From: Schizophyllum amplum
Taxonomy: Eukaryota > Basidiomycota > Agaricomycetes > Agaricales > Schizophyllaceae
DNA: 64,000 bases
Assembly (NCBI GenBank): GCA_007026445.1
Contig: VDMD01000016.1
Span: 124,001 to 188,000, forward strand
Reading direction: 5' to 3'
This document shows positions 35,731 through 48,441 of the stretch, in pieces. The position numbers and the translations under genes are program-made. Under the pieces are notes generated by a model. The model was not told the origin of the DNA. It was given only the letters and a program-made list of their open reading frames with translations, and ran no database searches. Every line of letters starts with the position of its first letter. The stretch's first letter is position 1.

Positions 35731-37168
35731 ATGTCTAGCACTTCCACCGCCCCCGCACTCTTCAAGCCTGTCCAGGTCGGACCGCTGCAGCTGCAGCATC
35801 GCATCGTCTTGGCTCCCATGACGCGGTTCCGCGCCACAGCCGAGCATGTTCCCCTCCCGCACGTGAAGGAGTACTACGCCCAGCGCGCTAGCACCCCCGG
35901 CACGCTCCTCGTTTCCGAGGGCACCTTCATCGCCCAGCAGGCCGGCGGCTACGGTAACGTCCCCGGTATCTGGAGCGACGCGCAGATCGCCGCATGGAAG
36001 GAGGTTCGTCTGTCTTTTGATGCGTGGTTGAACTTGAGCACTGATCCACTTGCTGTGTAGGTGACTGCCGCTGTACACGCCAAGGGCTCCTATATCTTCT
36101 GCCAGCTTTGGGCCTTGGGTCGCGGTGCCTCCGGTGATCAGCTCAAGTCGGAGAACCCGTCCTTTGAGGTTGTCGCGCCCTCAGCGATCAACTTGACTGG
36201 CTCCGACCAAACGCCTCGCGAACTCACCAAAGCGGAGATCAAGGAGTACGTCAAGCTATACGGCGCCGCGGCACGTAAGGCGGTTCACCAGGCTGGCTTC
36301 GATGGCGTTGAGATCCACTCCGCCACCGGCTACCTGGTCGACGAGTTCTTGGTGAGTACAAGTACAGACTTGCAATAGAAGCGACGCTGACGCACATTGC
36401 AGCAAGACATGTCGAACACGCGTACGGACGAATACGGCGGCAGCGTCGAGAACCGCGCCCGCTTCGCCCTCGAGCTCCTCGAAGAAATCGCCGGCTCAGT
36501 CGGGCCGACCGCGTTGCATTCCGCGTCAGCCCTTGGAGTACCTTCCAAGGTGGGTCTCTTTCTCCGCCTTTTACCCGAGCCCCTTCTCACACTCGCTCTA
36601 CTAGACATGCGCATGAAAGACCCGGTCCCCCAGTTCTCCTACCTCGCCTCCGAAATAAAAGCTCGCTTCCCCGACTTCGCCTACCTCTCTGTGGTTGAGC
36701 CCCGCGTGGTCGCCACCGACACCCGGCCCGACGAGGATATCTCGAAGGAGGAGCAGAACGACTTCTTGCGCAAGATCTGGGCACCGAAGGCCTTTGTGAG
36801 CGCGGGCGCGTACACGCGGGAGTACGCGCTCAAGGACGCGGAGGAGAAGGGCGACATCATCGCCGTGGGCAGGCAATTCTTGGCGAACGTGAGCTTTGAT
36901 TCTTCATGCTCTGCTATGAGCGCCAACTGATGCGTCCCCCTTACAGCCCGACCTGCCGCAGCGCTGGAGACGCGACTTGGAGCTCACGCCCTATGACCGC
37001 GACACCTTCTATGCGCCGGGCAGCGAGAACCCGCGCGGATACACCGACTATCTGTTCGCAGGGGTTGCCGTCTCGCGAAGCCAGAGGGACTCCAGCTCGG
37101 TTTCAAGCTCGCAGAAGAAGGCACGGAAGGGACGGCTTAGCAGCCTGCTGTCTTTTGGATCCAAGTAG
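35731..37168 (+). CDS. Old Yellow Enzyme-type NADH:flavin oxidoreductase
   Basis: FMN enoate reductase of the OYE family: TIM barrel starting MSSTSTAPALFKPVQVGPLQ, then LAPMTRFRA (flavin-contact Thr), AQQAGGYGNVPGIWSDAQ, YIFCQLWALGR, DGVEIHSATGYLVDEFL, NTRTDEYGGSVENRARF, PDLPQRWRRDLELTPYDR and the YGLFAGV-like end TDYLFAGVAV followed by a short Ser/Lys tail. Introns at 36004-36060, about 36352-36402, 36549-36603 and about 36889-36946. The active-site pair, usually HxxN or HxxH, reads H-S-A-T (Thr codon 36325-36327). The following Tyr (GY) is kept. One base seems missing near 36505: correcting it turns the segment before the intron into the family's RVAFRVSPWSTFQ. Physiological substrate is unknown; detoxification of electrophilic enones is usual for the family. 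Confidence 0.9.
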
Positions 37169-38163
37169 CTACCGTCTTATAGATCTACTTTTTCCCCACT
37201 TTGGATTGTGCACGGATTAGACAGCACTGACATATCATTGTACTTATAGAACACGTTACGCACTAGTACCCTGGCTTTCGATCTTGCCTTACCGACTATG
37301 GGCCGGTGCAAGTTCAGTGAGCTCAAAGCGGCGGATAGCAGTTACTAGTACCACTGCCGAGCCCCGGTGGGTGGCGAGTCGACGTCGAGCCCGAGAGTCA
37401 ATATGAACCCTTAAGTTACATGAACACATCAGTGACTGAGCGCAGAGTTTTTTCAGTGCCCGGGCAAAACAACGTGACGCGCTCACGTGCCGGCATGTCG
37501 TCGCGGTTCTCAGAATCTTTGGCCAAGTCTTTGACACCCTTGACGTCTGACAAAGATGTGTCCTTGCTTGACTTCCATTGCTCTGACTTGTGATGACAGT
37601 TTTCGGCAATGATTCTGAATATGGCTGTCCAAAGATCTAATAGACCTCAGAAAGAGCCTGCAAGGCAAGGTAATACGGCAGGCTCCTGGCTTGGTGATCC
37701 TCTCGCCGCAGGCATCACCTTGTCCTCAATTGCATACAGATTGCGTACGGCTTTCGAGGCTCAATGAATCTCGTGAACACAAGATTGAAAAAGGATGCAA
37801 TTCCTAGTAGCTATAGGGAGCGCGACGATCAACGAAGCTGAGGGTAGTATGTGGGGTAGCTGTAGTCGACGGTAATCGCTACAACTGTCAATGTGGGGGG
37901 ACGGACCAGGCTACGAGACCAAGCTCGCAGTGTGCGTGCGGAGCCAGACCGAGCTGGTGCGCAGCGCAGCCGATAAATAGGGTGATTCCAAAGGTACCGG
38001 GAGCGCGAGTCGGGGATATGGTAGGAGCACGGGATGGCAAAGAGTGGTACGTGCTGGATGCCAAAGTAGTACCGGATGCCAAAGTAGCAGAGGACGGGAT
38101 GAAGACGAAGGAGAGACGGTGTGTTTGTATGTGTGAAACGGGGTGCAGGTGGCTAGCGAGCGC
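37169..38163. other. Convergent intergenic region
   Basis: About 1 kb between the OYE (+) and disordered-protein (-) stops. A 14-bp direct repeat GGATGCCAAAGTAG occurs at 38056 and 38074. No gene recognised. Confidence 0.4.
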
Positions 38164-39463
38164 TCAGAAACCGCCGGGCATGGATAGCACAGGGTGCGCG
38201 AAGCCCGCGCGTGGACGGGCGAGGAACTCGGCGGGGGCGCTGTGGCGCTTCCACCGCTGCTGGCGGTTCGGCGATGTAGGCTGATCCCTCGGCGTCTGGC
38301 CGCGCAGACCCTTGAGCATGTCGAGCCGGGGCGAGCGGGTCGAACCGAGGTCCATTTCTACGCGCGGCGCCTCCGGTTCGGCCTTGGCTTCCACCTCTGC
38401 GCTGACAAGCGAGCGACGGCGCAGCGCGGAGATCATATCGTGAGAGGCCCTCTCGCGCTGTTGTTCGCCGGGGATGGTGGGCGTCGTGACCATGATCGAC
38501 GGCACGGGCGGCTTGACCGATTGCGCAGTAGGCGAGGTGACCTTGATTTCTGGCACGAGCGCGGCGACAACACTTGGCGCCGAGACATTGCGGCGCGGCG
38601 CAGACTGCAGGAACGCAGGCAGACGGTTCGGCACAGCGTCCGTAGTAGCGCCACGCGCGAGCCCCATCCGGCGAGTGATGTCGTCGAGCGACGGGAGGCG
38701 CTTCGAGGACGTGCGCTTCGCCGACTTTGGCGTCGTCTCATACACCGGCGCGGGCGCGTCTTTCGTCAATGCCTTACACTTGCGGAAGTCGACGTGTTCA
38801 ATCCATGGCTCGCGCGGGTACGAGAGGAATCCAGATTCTGAGTTGCTATCGTGGTTCAGGGCGTCAAAGAGGGCAAGCGGTGAGATCAGCCCAGGTGAGG
38901 GCAGCGTGTCTGCGAAAATACGTGTCAGGGGTGTAGAGCGCGGCGATTGGGCGGATGACGCACAATGGAAGACAGCGGGTGATCCGGAGGCGTCTTGGGC
39001 GTGCCCGTCGCGGTAGGCGAGGGTGGTGCGTTGATCTTGGACAGGAAAGCGCACGACGTTCGACTGCAGCGCGCGATTAGCCAAAGATGACATGAATATA
39101 TACTAGGATACGCACTTTGTTTCTTGTGGTGCGCCTTAACTGCGATCTCCTTCCTCAGGTCGACCGTCTTGTCCCGCTTGGCGTTGCGTTCGCGCGATGA
39201 GCGCAGCAGCGCGGCGAAGCGGTCTGCCTCGAGCCCGCGGCCGCCCGCCTCTTGCTCGCCGCCGACGGAAGGACGGAGGGCGAGGATTTGCGGAGGGTCG
39301 TGAGACCCTTGGGCGGGGGCGAGAGCAGGCTCGGGCGGTAGCCGTCGTCAGGCTCCTCCTCGACCGTCGCGCTCCACGGGAACGGCGAGTAGGGCTCCGG
39401 GACGGGGGTCTCGTCTGGGGCGAAGGAGATGGAGATCTGCGGGACGTGCACGGCGTCGATCAT
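38164..39463 (-). CDS. Hypothetical disordered protein
   Basis: Two exons are supported by coding style. The first begins at ATG 39463 (MIDAVHVPQISISFAPDE) and ends with a basic helix (RFAALLRSSRERNAKRDKTVDLRKEIAVK) before a GTGCGT donor near 39112. The second (about 39063-38164) has short conserved-looking pieces, PWIEHVDFRKCKALTKDAP, RLPSLDDITRRMGLARG and SPRLDMLKGLRGQTPRD, within Ser/Pro-rich disorder, ending HPVLSMPGGF. A one-base frame change lies near 39262. I do not recognise the family. The repeated short hydrophobic motifs in disordered context suggest a regulatory or scaffold protein, which is inference. Confidence 0.6.
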
Positions 39464-40006
39464 CTTCGTGAGCTGGGCAGGGGAGTTGGGCTGTGGGATG
39501 TTCTACACGCGGAGTACACGGACGGACAAGAGGAGGGACAAGCCAAAAGGAGGGCGACCTGCACCGAAAAGAGAGTCTCTGGATTTGCACGGCGAAGAGA
39601 GCGGCGGCGCGGGCGAATCCACCGGGGAAAGGGCGAGGAGACGAAGAAAGAGGAAAAGCGAAAGAAGACGAACGGAAATTACAAGACTCAAGCACCCCTC
39701 GTGCGAACCACCTGCTTTTCAAGGCCCAAGCGGTCGCAACGTGACTGCGGCGTAGCAACCGAACATTCGCTGATTCCGCGCTCATGGTTCCAGCCCGCCT
39801 TGGCGCTCGCTCTCGCCTCATTTAGCAGCGCTCTGCCACCGTACCAGATCAACACACTTCTATTGTCAGTCCGCCTAGTCGGACTATTCCCTCGTTATAG
39901 TTGTATAATTTAGTCACTTTTGGGCGACAATGGTGAGACGCGCGGCATAGCGCAGGGCGAAAAGCAAGTTAGAAAAGTGTAGGGCTGCAATACGAGAAAT
40001 ACCGAT
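39464..40006. other. Intergenic region
   Basis: Promoter side of the disordered-protein gene and 3' flank of LYS1. Purine-rich stretch around 39520-39680; no gene recognised. Confidence 0.4.
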
Positions 40007-41284
<1,278 letters not shown>

Positions 41285-41479
41285 GATTTCTGCTGGCAAG
41301 GATGTAGCGGGATGTGGAGGCAAGAGGGAAAAGTGACTCTACTTAGTCGGTGACTCGACGGACTTTATGAGTGGAGGTAATTAAGACGGCACGTGGACGC
41401 GATCGTCGGCCCGCCCAGGCCGTCGAATTATCGGCCCGAGAGCCGATCTTGCTGTCCACCTCCATCGACGACTTCAGCC

Positions 41480-42576
41480 ATGGCCGTCATCGAGGAGGAG
41501 CCCAGCCAGTCCAGCGCTGAGACAGACATTGAAGGCCTAACCACACCTGCGCATGCAGACATTCAGGCTAGTCTTGTTGTTGCCCGGTCGTGAGGCGCCT
41601 AATCGCTAACACAACGTAGGCGCGCCTGCGCGCCGCAGAGGAGCTGAAGACGGACGGCAACGACCACTTCCGCGCGAACGAATGGACAGAGGCGCTTGTC
41701 TCGTATCGCAATGCCCTCGGACGTTTACCAAAGCGACCGCGGAGCGCGAAGGAGAAGGGGAAGTCGAGGGCTGTGCCGGATGATGAGAAAGCTGGAAGCA
41801 GCAGCCCGCCTGCGAAGAAGGACGACGACGACGAGGAGAACACGCCAGCAGATGGTAAGACAGGCAACGGCGAGGAGAAAGAGGAGGACGAGGATGATGA
41901 TGAAGATGGCGACGAATCAGTGCCGGAGGAGTTGCGACATGACTGCGCCAAAGCACGAGCAGTGCTGAAAGCGAATATCGGTGCATGTTATGTAAAGATG
42001 GTGCGTGAAGATGCCGCTCATGCATTCCACTCGTTCTGACTTGAACTTCAGGGTGATCACAAGCAGGCCGTCGCGTCTTGCACAGAAGGTATGTCCCCCA
42101 ATGCCCCGCCTCGACATACGCTTATTCTCCCAGCCCTCGCGGACGACCCATCGTACGTGAAGGCTTTGCAACGGCGTGCATCCAGTAACGAAGCGATCAA
42201 CACATGGTCATCACTATCCAGCGCGTCCGAAGGTCAGCGTTCAGCTCGTATTATCTTGGCATCTATTGACGACGCACATACACCAGACTACGCGACCCTC
42301 CTCACGCTCGTCCCGAAACACACGCCCCTCTACGGCGAGATCGAGCGTGCGCAGCGCTTGCTCAAGCCGCGCGTCGAGGCGGCGCAGAAGGAGGAGATGG
42401 CGGAGATGATGGGCAAGTTGAAGGGTCTCGGTAACAGCCTTTTGGGTGCGTATTGTCTCCGGACGTCCACGATCTTGTGGCTCAACAGGTGCACAGGACA
42501 CTTCGGGTTGTCGACGGACAACTTCAAGTTCGAACCAAATGGGCAGGGCGGATACTCGGTCAACTTCTCGCAGTAG
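41480..42576 (+). CDS. Tetratricopeptide repeat protein, TTC1-like
   Basis: ATG 41480 (MAVIEEEPSQSS). TPR helices: ARLRAAEELKTDGNDHFRANEWTEAL with SYRNALG, then after a long acidic Lys/Glu/Asp insertion CAKARAVLKANIGACYVKM, GDHKQAVASCTEAL and DPSYVKALQRRA. The C-terminus LKGLGNSLLGHFGLSTDNFK and NGQGGYSVNFSQ is the hallmark of TTC1, a small TPR co-chaperone-like protein. Five introns are implied; the first (41567-41619) uses a GC donor (CAG|GCTAGT) and joins QA-RLRAAE in phase. The DYATLLTLVPKHTPLY block lies after an intron near 42231-42284. Function in fungi is little known. Confidence 0.88.
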
Positions 42577-42719
42577 TCAGGGTTTGAGGATACGTACGGG
42601 TATCGCGCGCGGTCATACATGGAGTTCTGTCTACGAGGTCTTGCTGCCCGGCCACTCGGTATTGGCTTGAATGGCGGCCACACCTACATCACTATTAGCA
42701 CGAGCATGAAGCGAGGTGG

Positions 42720-43363
42720 TCAAGCACGCACCCTTGCCACGATCTTCCCCGCAATGAGACTCATAGGCACGGGTCCGTACACCCTGGAGTCCCGAGACCA
42801 AGCCAAGTTATCCCCCGCGAGCCATACATGGCCCTCGGGCACGACGACGTGCTCGTCCGCCGGCGCGTGCATCCCACTTGGGTCAACGCATACGATGTCG
42901 CCGGGGAGTCCGAGAACGCGCTTGCACACAAGGCGCATGGGGTGTAGTGGAGAGTAGAAGGAGACGAGCTCGCCGCGCGCAAGCGTCCGACGGTCATAGG
43001 GCGCGCCGAGACGCGACTCAATGACCACCTCGCCCGTGTGATCGAAGGTCGGGAGCATGGAGGGGCCGGTCATCTGGGTGAGGGAGCGAGGGGTGAGATC
43101 CGTGCGACATGAACTAGGAAGCCGGCGCGTACTATGACTGGCCGACCGACATATATGCTGAAGAGGTGCAAGGCGCAGCATACGTTCACTACCTATCGCA
43201 AGGCAAGCGTTAGTCGCGCACCTTGGTAGGCAGGGGATTTGAGCAAGAGATCGCGATGCTGGATGCGCACCTTCAGCGTTCGCAGTCCCAGGCTCCAAGC
43301 CAGGGACTTAACGTTGATTTCCTTTCGATATATATTCCGCCATGCTGCCCATGGTCGGAACAT
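42720..43363 (-). CDS. IMP1: Mitochondrial inner membrane protease subunit 1 (signal peptidase I family)
   Basis: Three exons: 43363-43271, 43192-43133 and about 43073-42720, with introns of 78 and about 59 nt. The protein starts MFRPWAAWRNIYRKEIN and passes one predicted membrane helix (VVNVCCALHLFSIYV). The catalytic Ser is in MTGPSMLPTF; the catalytic Lys is in CKRVLGLPGDIV; GHVWLAGDNLAWSRDSRVYGP is signal-peptidase box E. About 170 residues, the usual Imp1 size. The enzyme cleaves inner-membrane sorting signals on the intermembrane-space side. The first start codon was chosen because it joins both introns in phase. It is divergent from the MYND gene, with 159 bp between start codons, and convergent with the TPR gene (143 bp between stops). 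Confidence 0.9.
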
Positions 43364-43522
43364 GGGGCAAGGTCAGGGCTCTATCCTGAATGACGCTCCA
43401 AGGCCGTTTGACGTGCAGTTGCAAGTACAATACGCGACGGCAGCTGCGACTCCAGTGCAACGATGATCACGGGACTCGGTCCGTAAAAACCGCGTTTCCC
43501 CTTGTTCCTCTTTCCATCCATC

Positions 43523-45124
43523 ATGGACGTCGCACGCGCTAACGCAGGTACGCCCTCAAGAGCAGGGCCGACCATCTATGGCAAGCCATTATTTGACGTG
43601 AGCTCAGACAGCTCTGCGCTTGGAAAGAGAAAATTGTACCACATCGATAGGCCATCGACTTCCTGCAATTCCCTTCTGAAATGCCGGCTCACAATCAGTG
43701 GGCTATGGACGGCGGAGGTGAAGCTCTGCAGGGGATTCTTTCCGATCTTCCCTTCGGCAGACCATCCAATATCGAGCGTAAATGCACGTACCCTTGCGTC
43801 CTCACAAATTCACTTGTACAAAGGGGTCCTAAAGTGAAGGTAAGTACGATGCCTCTTCTAAATCGGTATGACGCATGAAATGTCTGACGCGATGGTACTT
43901 AGGTGCAAGTTCTAATTGCACCGCCGACGATGGCGTCTACCTGCGAGAATCGGACATACAGAAGCTGGGTCTTGAATTCACTGGCCGGACTGCTGCCACA
44001 CGTCAGGGACACTGCAAAGTGTCAGCTCTATCGGGAAATTATGGTCCAACGCTATGCTGACTTTACCTTCTGCTCTCAGGTACCAAGGCGTGCGCCTCTA
44101 TTTTCCCAACGACTACAATGACGGCAAGACTGACTACATCACTTTACACGTTTACGAGCTCCCGCAATGGGTTTATAAAAGCGTCCACTCCGACCACTCT
44201 AGCAACAGCAAGAAGTGCGGCATCATCGGCGTTTCTCTCCTCGCCAAGCACGTCGTCTATATGCACCACGGCGATACGCACTCATCGATCTCGGCCTCTT
44301 CGCGGCCAACGCTGCCCTGCGCGCTTGCTGCGCCCGAATGCGCTCCTTTGGGTCGATGTACATCGACAGAAGCCGCCAACCGGTACGCATGGAATTTAAG
44401 CCGTTCCCAGGGAACGCCGGCGACGTCGCGCTCGCCATTGGCCGATGCCCGCCACGCTCACGCTTCAACGCGTTCGACATACCGCCCTGCGAGGAGTCCC
44501 TCATGGCGATGTATGTCGCCGAGATCTGCCGGGCTTGCGGGAAGGCGGAGGGGGCCCGGACGACGTGAAGATCGAGATGTGCAAGCAGTGCGTGCAAGAG
44601 GACCGTCCGAAGCGGGCGCTGTATTGCAGTCTGGCGTGCCAGCGGATAGACTGGAAGTCGCGCACAAGGATGAGCATGCAGGGAGGAGGCCTTGGGCAAT
44701 CACTGGCCATGAATCAGACCAAAGTAGCGATGTTCTGATGGACCACGGACCTGGCACGGTGGCCACGACGGTACTCATTACGGGAAAGGACGACGTAAAA
44801 CTGATAGCGCCTCTCTTGTTCGTTCCATGCCGAGAGTCCCTGAGATTAATCATCTTCTTTATGGCCGGGAGGCAATACAACGGCTTGTTGCGATATCCAT
44901 GGCCTGCCGTTTTCGCCATGCGAGCGTCTCGTACTGCCACTGTACGCCTAAAGCATGCTCAACATAGCGAATGCAGATTCCAGAATATGCTCGTCTTACT
45001 AGTCGCAGTCGCAAGCATTTATGATTCACTTAGGTCGCATCAACGTCGCGTCCTGCCTGTCGTTACATCCTCACCTAGCGCCCTCCCGCTGACAGTCCAA
45101 TCTTTCGTACGATACAGCAGATGA
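43523..45124 (+). CDS. MYND-type zinc finger protein (frame interrupted)
   Basis: From ATG 43523 (MDVARANAGTPSRAGPTIYG) several short exons lead to YQGVRLYFPNDYNDGKTDY, RRYALIDLGLFAANAALRACC, FGSMYIDRSRQPVRMEF and AEICRACGKAEG. The MYND finger follows: CRACG, then CKQCVQEDRPKRALYCSLACQRIDWK and, after restoring a base, SAHKDEHAG, so the Cys residues and final His are present. MYND fingers mediate protein contacts. This N-terminal-domain plus C-terminal-MYND design is common in agaricomycetes, function unknown. Bases appear missing near 44270, 44556 and 44658. The end is uncertain: the corrected frame stays open to 45124, but a late intron is possible. Confidence 0.65.
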
Positions 45125-45359
45125 GCACTATGCCAAAAAGGTATGTACACGAGGCCCCAGTCCCCTAGTCTTCGCCCTGGAATATACAGTCTTCCGCAGT
45201 CACGGTATATACAAGTCTCCCGAGGGAATATACGACCACAATGACAATACAATGACACCAACCCATGTCTCCCTGGTAAGTAGGCAATAAAGAAAGTGTT
45301 AGTAAGTCCCGGCGATACCCAGTCCCACTGGCAGTGCCGGTACCCGGTCCTGAGTCTCG

Positions 45360-47568
45360 CTAGCGATGCCAGTACCCGTTACTGTAAGTCGGCGACGCCG
45401 GAGCAGCACTTTTCGCGCTGTCCGGCGGACGCGTACGAGCCGCGAGCTTCAAGACAGCTGGCGGCGTCGCCCGCGGAGAGTGCCGCTCCCCGTATCGTGG
45501 CACGCTGTACGGCGGCGCGCGGGGCAAATACCGGCTCCGCACTTCCGCGTCGTAGGGCGACGTGTAGTCCGGCTCCGCGTCCTCTTCAACCTCCATCGGC
45601 GAGGGCGAGCGCTGTATCGGTGAGGGCGTACGCAAGACAGGCGGTGGCGGCGACACGGATGGCAGAGTACGAGGCGCAGGGGCCTCGTAGGTCGGGTACG
45701 AGGGCCCGCGACTGGGTGTTGAGGTAGAGTAATGTGAGCTATAGGAGGTGGAACCTGCCTCGTAGGCGGCACCGTTGTTGACGGGGTACATGGGCCGCCT
45801 GTTGTACACGCCGTCGGGAGTTGGTGGGCGCCCGCGAAGCCGGTTTATGAGATTCAGCCGTCGGGCTTCGATATGCGTCAATGGGACGACGAAGCGCGTA
45901 CGAACGAAAAGGCCGCACCGTATTCCTCTTCTGGCTCCGAATCCTCGTCTGGGTCGAGAGGATCGTGAGTCAGAATTTTCTCCAATTTCCCTGAGAGTTG
46001 GTCAGCCTTGTACTTGGCAAAGGGAGTTATCACCTACGATAAAATCGGTCCTTCTTCCGTGGGACGGCCTCAGGAGGAGGAACGGGCGGTGGGACTGGGG
46101 GAGGCGGGGCGGGGACGTCTGTCGGGTGTCAGCTACGATTTTTGACCGTTCCAGTAGACTGTGCTTGCCATAAATTGGTTGCTCCATGATGCCCTGGTCA
46201 TCATCCACCTCCGGTATGGGCCGAGGCGCAGGACGCTCTGGTTCAGAGCCTCTCGGCACGTAATACATGAACGGGCCATCATTGTCGAGCCGTGCCGTGT
46301 TTCCATGGCCCTCCCTTCGCGCAGACGGTCCTGGTTCAGGTGCTCCTAGGAATATGAGGCTGAAGTCAACAAAGAATGCATCTGGCTTACCGGAAATGAA
46401 GTAGGGGTTAGCCTTTGTTTTCTTGTTCTCGTGTCCGTGCTAACGAGCTTCTGGAGGAAGATGTTGCGCTGAGCGGACATCTTGTGCCCCCATTCGAGTT
46501 CCTCAGGCAAGTCGACGTTCTCGCGGCGCGCCTCTGACGGAGAGAGGACATGCATGCGTGGCGCCTTAGCTGGATCCTGCTCCGAGAGCTCGTCGCCGAA
46601 CGGATTCTTTAAAGCACCGGTCGGCGCTTCAAGGTAGTAGAACATGATGAAGAGGAATGCGCGCGCCCGGTCGGGAGAGGAAAGGTTCGTCGGGATGAAG
46701 AGGTCGAGGAAGTTGATGTTGCCATCGAAGTGGGTGCGCGACATCGTCTGAGAAAGCTGCAAGTAAGGAAGTAAGCTTCCACGTGCTGAACGCCACACTT
46801 ACGGCAGCGTGCGTAGACAACACAAAAATCAGATTTACTACGCTCGTCGGAGGGCGCATGCCAGAGCACTGGATTTTTTTTAGCAGCAGTCAAGATTATC
46901 TGGCAGTACTTACATAGCGAGCAATGATTTCTGGTGGGTTGCTCGGAGGAGCTTTCTTCACCTCGCTCGCAAGTAATGCAGACTTGAGACAATTCTTGAT
47001 TCTCGGCGCGTCCTGCGCGTTACCATCTGTTTTCTGCAGCGAGGGAACAGGATGGTAGGTCCGCAGCGCGGTCTTCATCTCTGGGAAAACTGGGCATATT
47101 TTAAGCGCTCATTAGAACTTATCACAAGAGTGCAGCGCTTACAAGCCATGGTCGTGTTGATCCTCCCGACGTTTGTCAGGAGCGCAATCTTAGCAAATTC
47201 GACCGCAAACTCAGGTGTATCGAGCATCTTGTCCTTCAGAACCTTACTGCATTTGCTCGAGTGGTAGAGCGCGTTCACGTAGAGCTGCCGAAAGGTGACC
47301 TTGTCGTACTTGCCCGGGACCTGGTTTGTGAACACCTGGGTGTTGTCGTTGAATATGTGGTACAGAAGGTCATATTGGATGTCCTCGCGGGTGAGTGGCT
47401 CGGCGTCGTTGCGTTTGATGGGGAGGGCCTTGCGGGTGAGATAGCCGACGCTTCAAATGGGGATGGGGATGAGCCCGCGCTGCGCGGACAGGGGAGGGGG
47501 GCTCACGGGGGAATGGCCTCCAAGCGGCTACCGAGGCCGGCAGGCTCGATATGTATGACCTCTGTCAT
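45360..47568 (-). CDS. IES1: INO80 chromatin-remodelling complex subunit 1 (canonical copy)
   Basis: ATG 47568 (MTEVIHIEPAGLGSRLEAIP), then GYLTRKALPIKRNDAEPLTR, EDIQYDLLYHIFNDN, KVTFRQLYVNALYHSSKCSK, TPEFAVEFAKIALLTNVGR, MKTALRTYHPVPSLQKTDG, PPTSVVNLIFVLSTHAA, INFLDLFIPTNLSSPDRARA, YYLEAPTG and NPFGDELSEQDPAKAPRM. Later exons give RLDNDGPFMYYVPRGSEPE, ILTHDPLDPDEDSEPEEEYG and RLNLINRLRGRPPTPDGVYN. This is the fungal Ies1-type family, subunit of the INO80 remodeller in the nucleus. Introns are short and phase-compatible. A base is missing near 46436 (restores HENKKTKANPYF). The C-terminal 120 residues are Pro/Ser/Tyr-rich. It shares a short divergent promoter with TIM8. A diverged paralogue sits at 4674-6770. 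Confidence 0.85.
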
Positions 47569-47742
47569 GGGGGAGGGCAAGCGCGAGGGCCGCCCGGCGC
47601 TGATCGCATGGGTGGATAAAGACACAATCGTTTTGGGCTTCGTAAAAGCCGCTTGGACACGGAACCATATCAAAATCGCAACCACGTGGGGCTCGGGAGC
47701 ACGAGGATCTCACGGCGCGCTTCTCTCCGACCACCAATCCCC

Positions 47743-48123
47743 ATGGCCGACATTTCGCAGCAAAAGTTCGACGCCGCGACGCAGAAGGAGCTCCAGGACT
47801 TCCTCGAGAAGGAGCAGGCGACTGTGCGTGTGCCTATGCCGTACTGCGAAAAACTGCAGCTGACTGATCGGCGCGGCTCTCTTAGGCACGCATGAACCAG
47901 TCGATCCACACGTTCACCAAGATGTGCTGGAAAAAGTAGGCGCTATACCTGCCCTTCTCCACGCGTCTCCCAACCCTCCTTTCACAGGTGCATGACAAGC
48001 ACGCCTTCGACACGTCTCTCCGGCGGCGAACAGTCGTGCCTTCAAAACTGCGTCGACCGCTTCCTTGACTCAAGCCTGTTCATGGTCAAGAAGATCGAGG
48101 AGCAGCGCGTACAGATGCAATAG
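47743..48123 (+). CDS. TIM8: Mitochondrial import inner membrane translocase subunit Tim8
   Basis: Exons 47743-47823, 47886-47935 and 47988-48123; introns of 62 and 52 nt. The protein is about 88 residues: MADISQQKFDAATQKEL, a helix, the first twin-Cys CWKKC, then STPSTRLSGGEQSCLQNC with the second CX3C, and ERF-like VDRFLDSSLFMVKKIEEQR. Twin CX3C motifs 17-18 residues apart define small Tim chaperones of the intermembrane space, which ferry hydrophobic precursors to TIM22. The N-terminal layout and RFLD fit Tim8 better than Tim9, 10 or 13. The third intron-free exon ends TAG 48121-48123. The start codon is 174 bp from that of the divergent INO80 gene. Confidence 0.9.
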
Positions 48124-48441
48124 CATGCTCCACCCGTCCGGAGCACGTACCATAGCGGGCTTCACGTCTGCCCGCCCTCAGCATTAGCCGCATACAGCCA
48201 TACCATGATAATGTCAAGCACGCCCCTACTACCTGCCGAAGCATTGATAGCCATAAACGCGCCGGAGTTCTTATTCTCATTCCAACGAAATATGCAGTAT
48301 TGCCTGTCCCATCCGCAAGACGCGTATCCAGACTCAGTCGCCCAATGACCTAGCGTGAATTATTGCAAAGCCGCCTACTATTACAGCAAACACTACAACA
48401 GTCCAGTGAGTACAATTGAGAAGTTCGTACTCGTGAGTCCA
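48124..48441. other. Convergent intergenic region
   Basis: 3' flanks of TIM8 (+) and the acyltransferase (-). No gene recognised. Confidence 0.5.
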
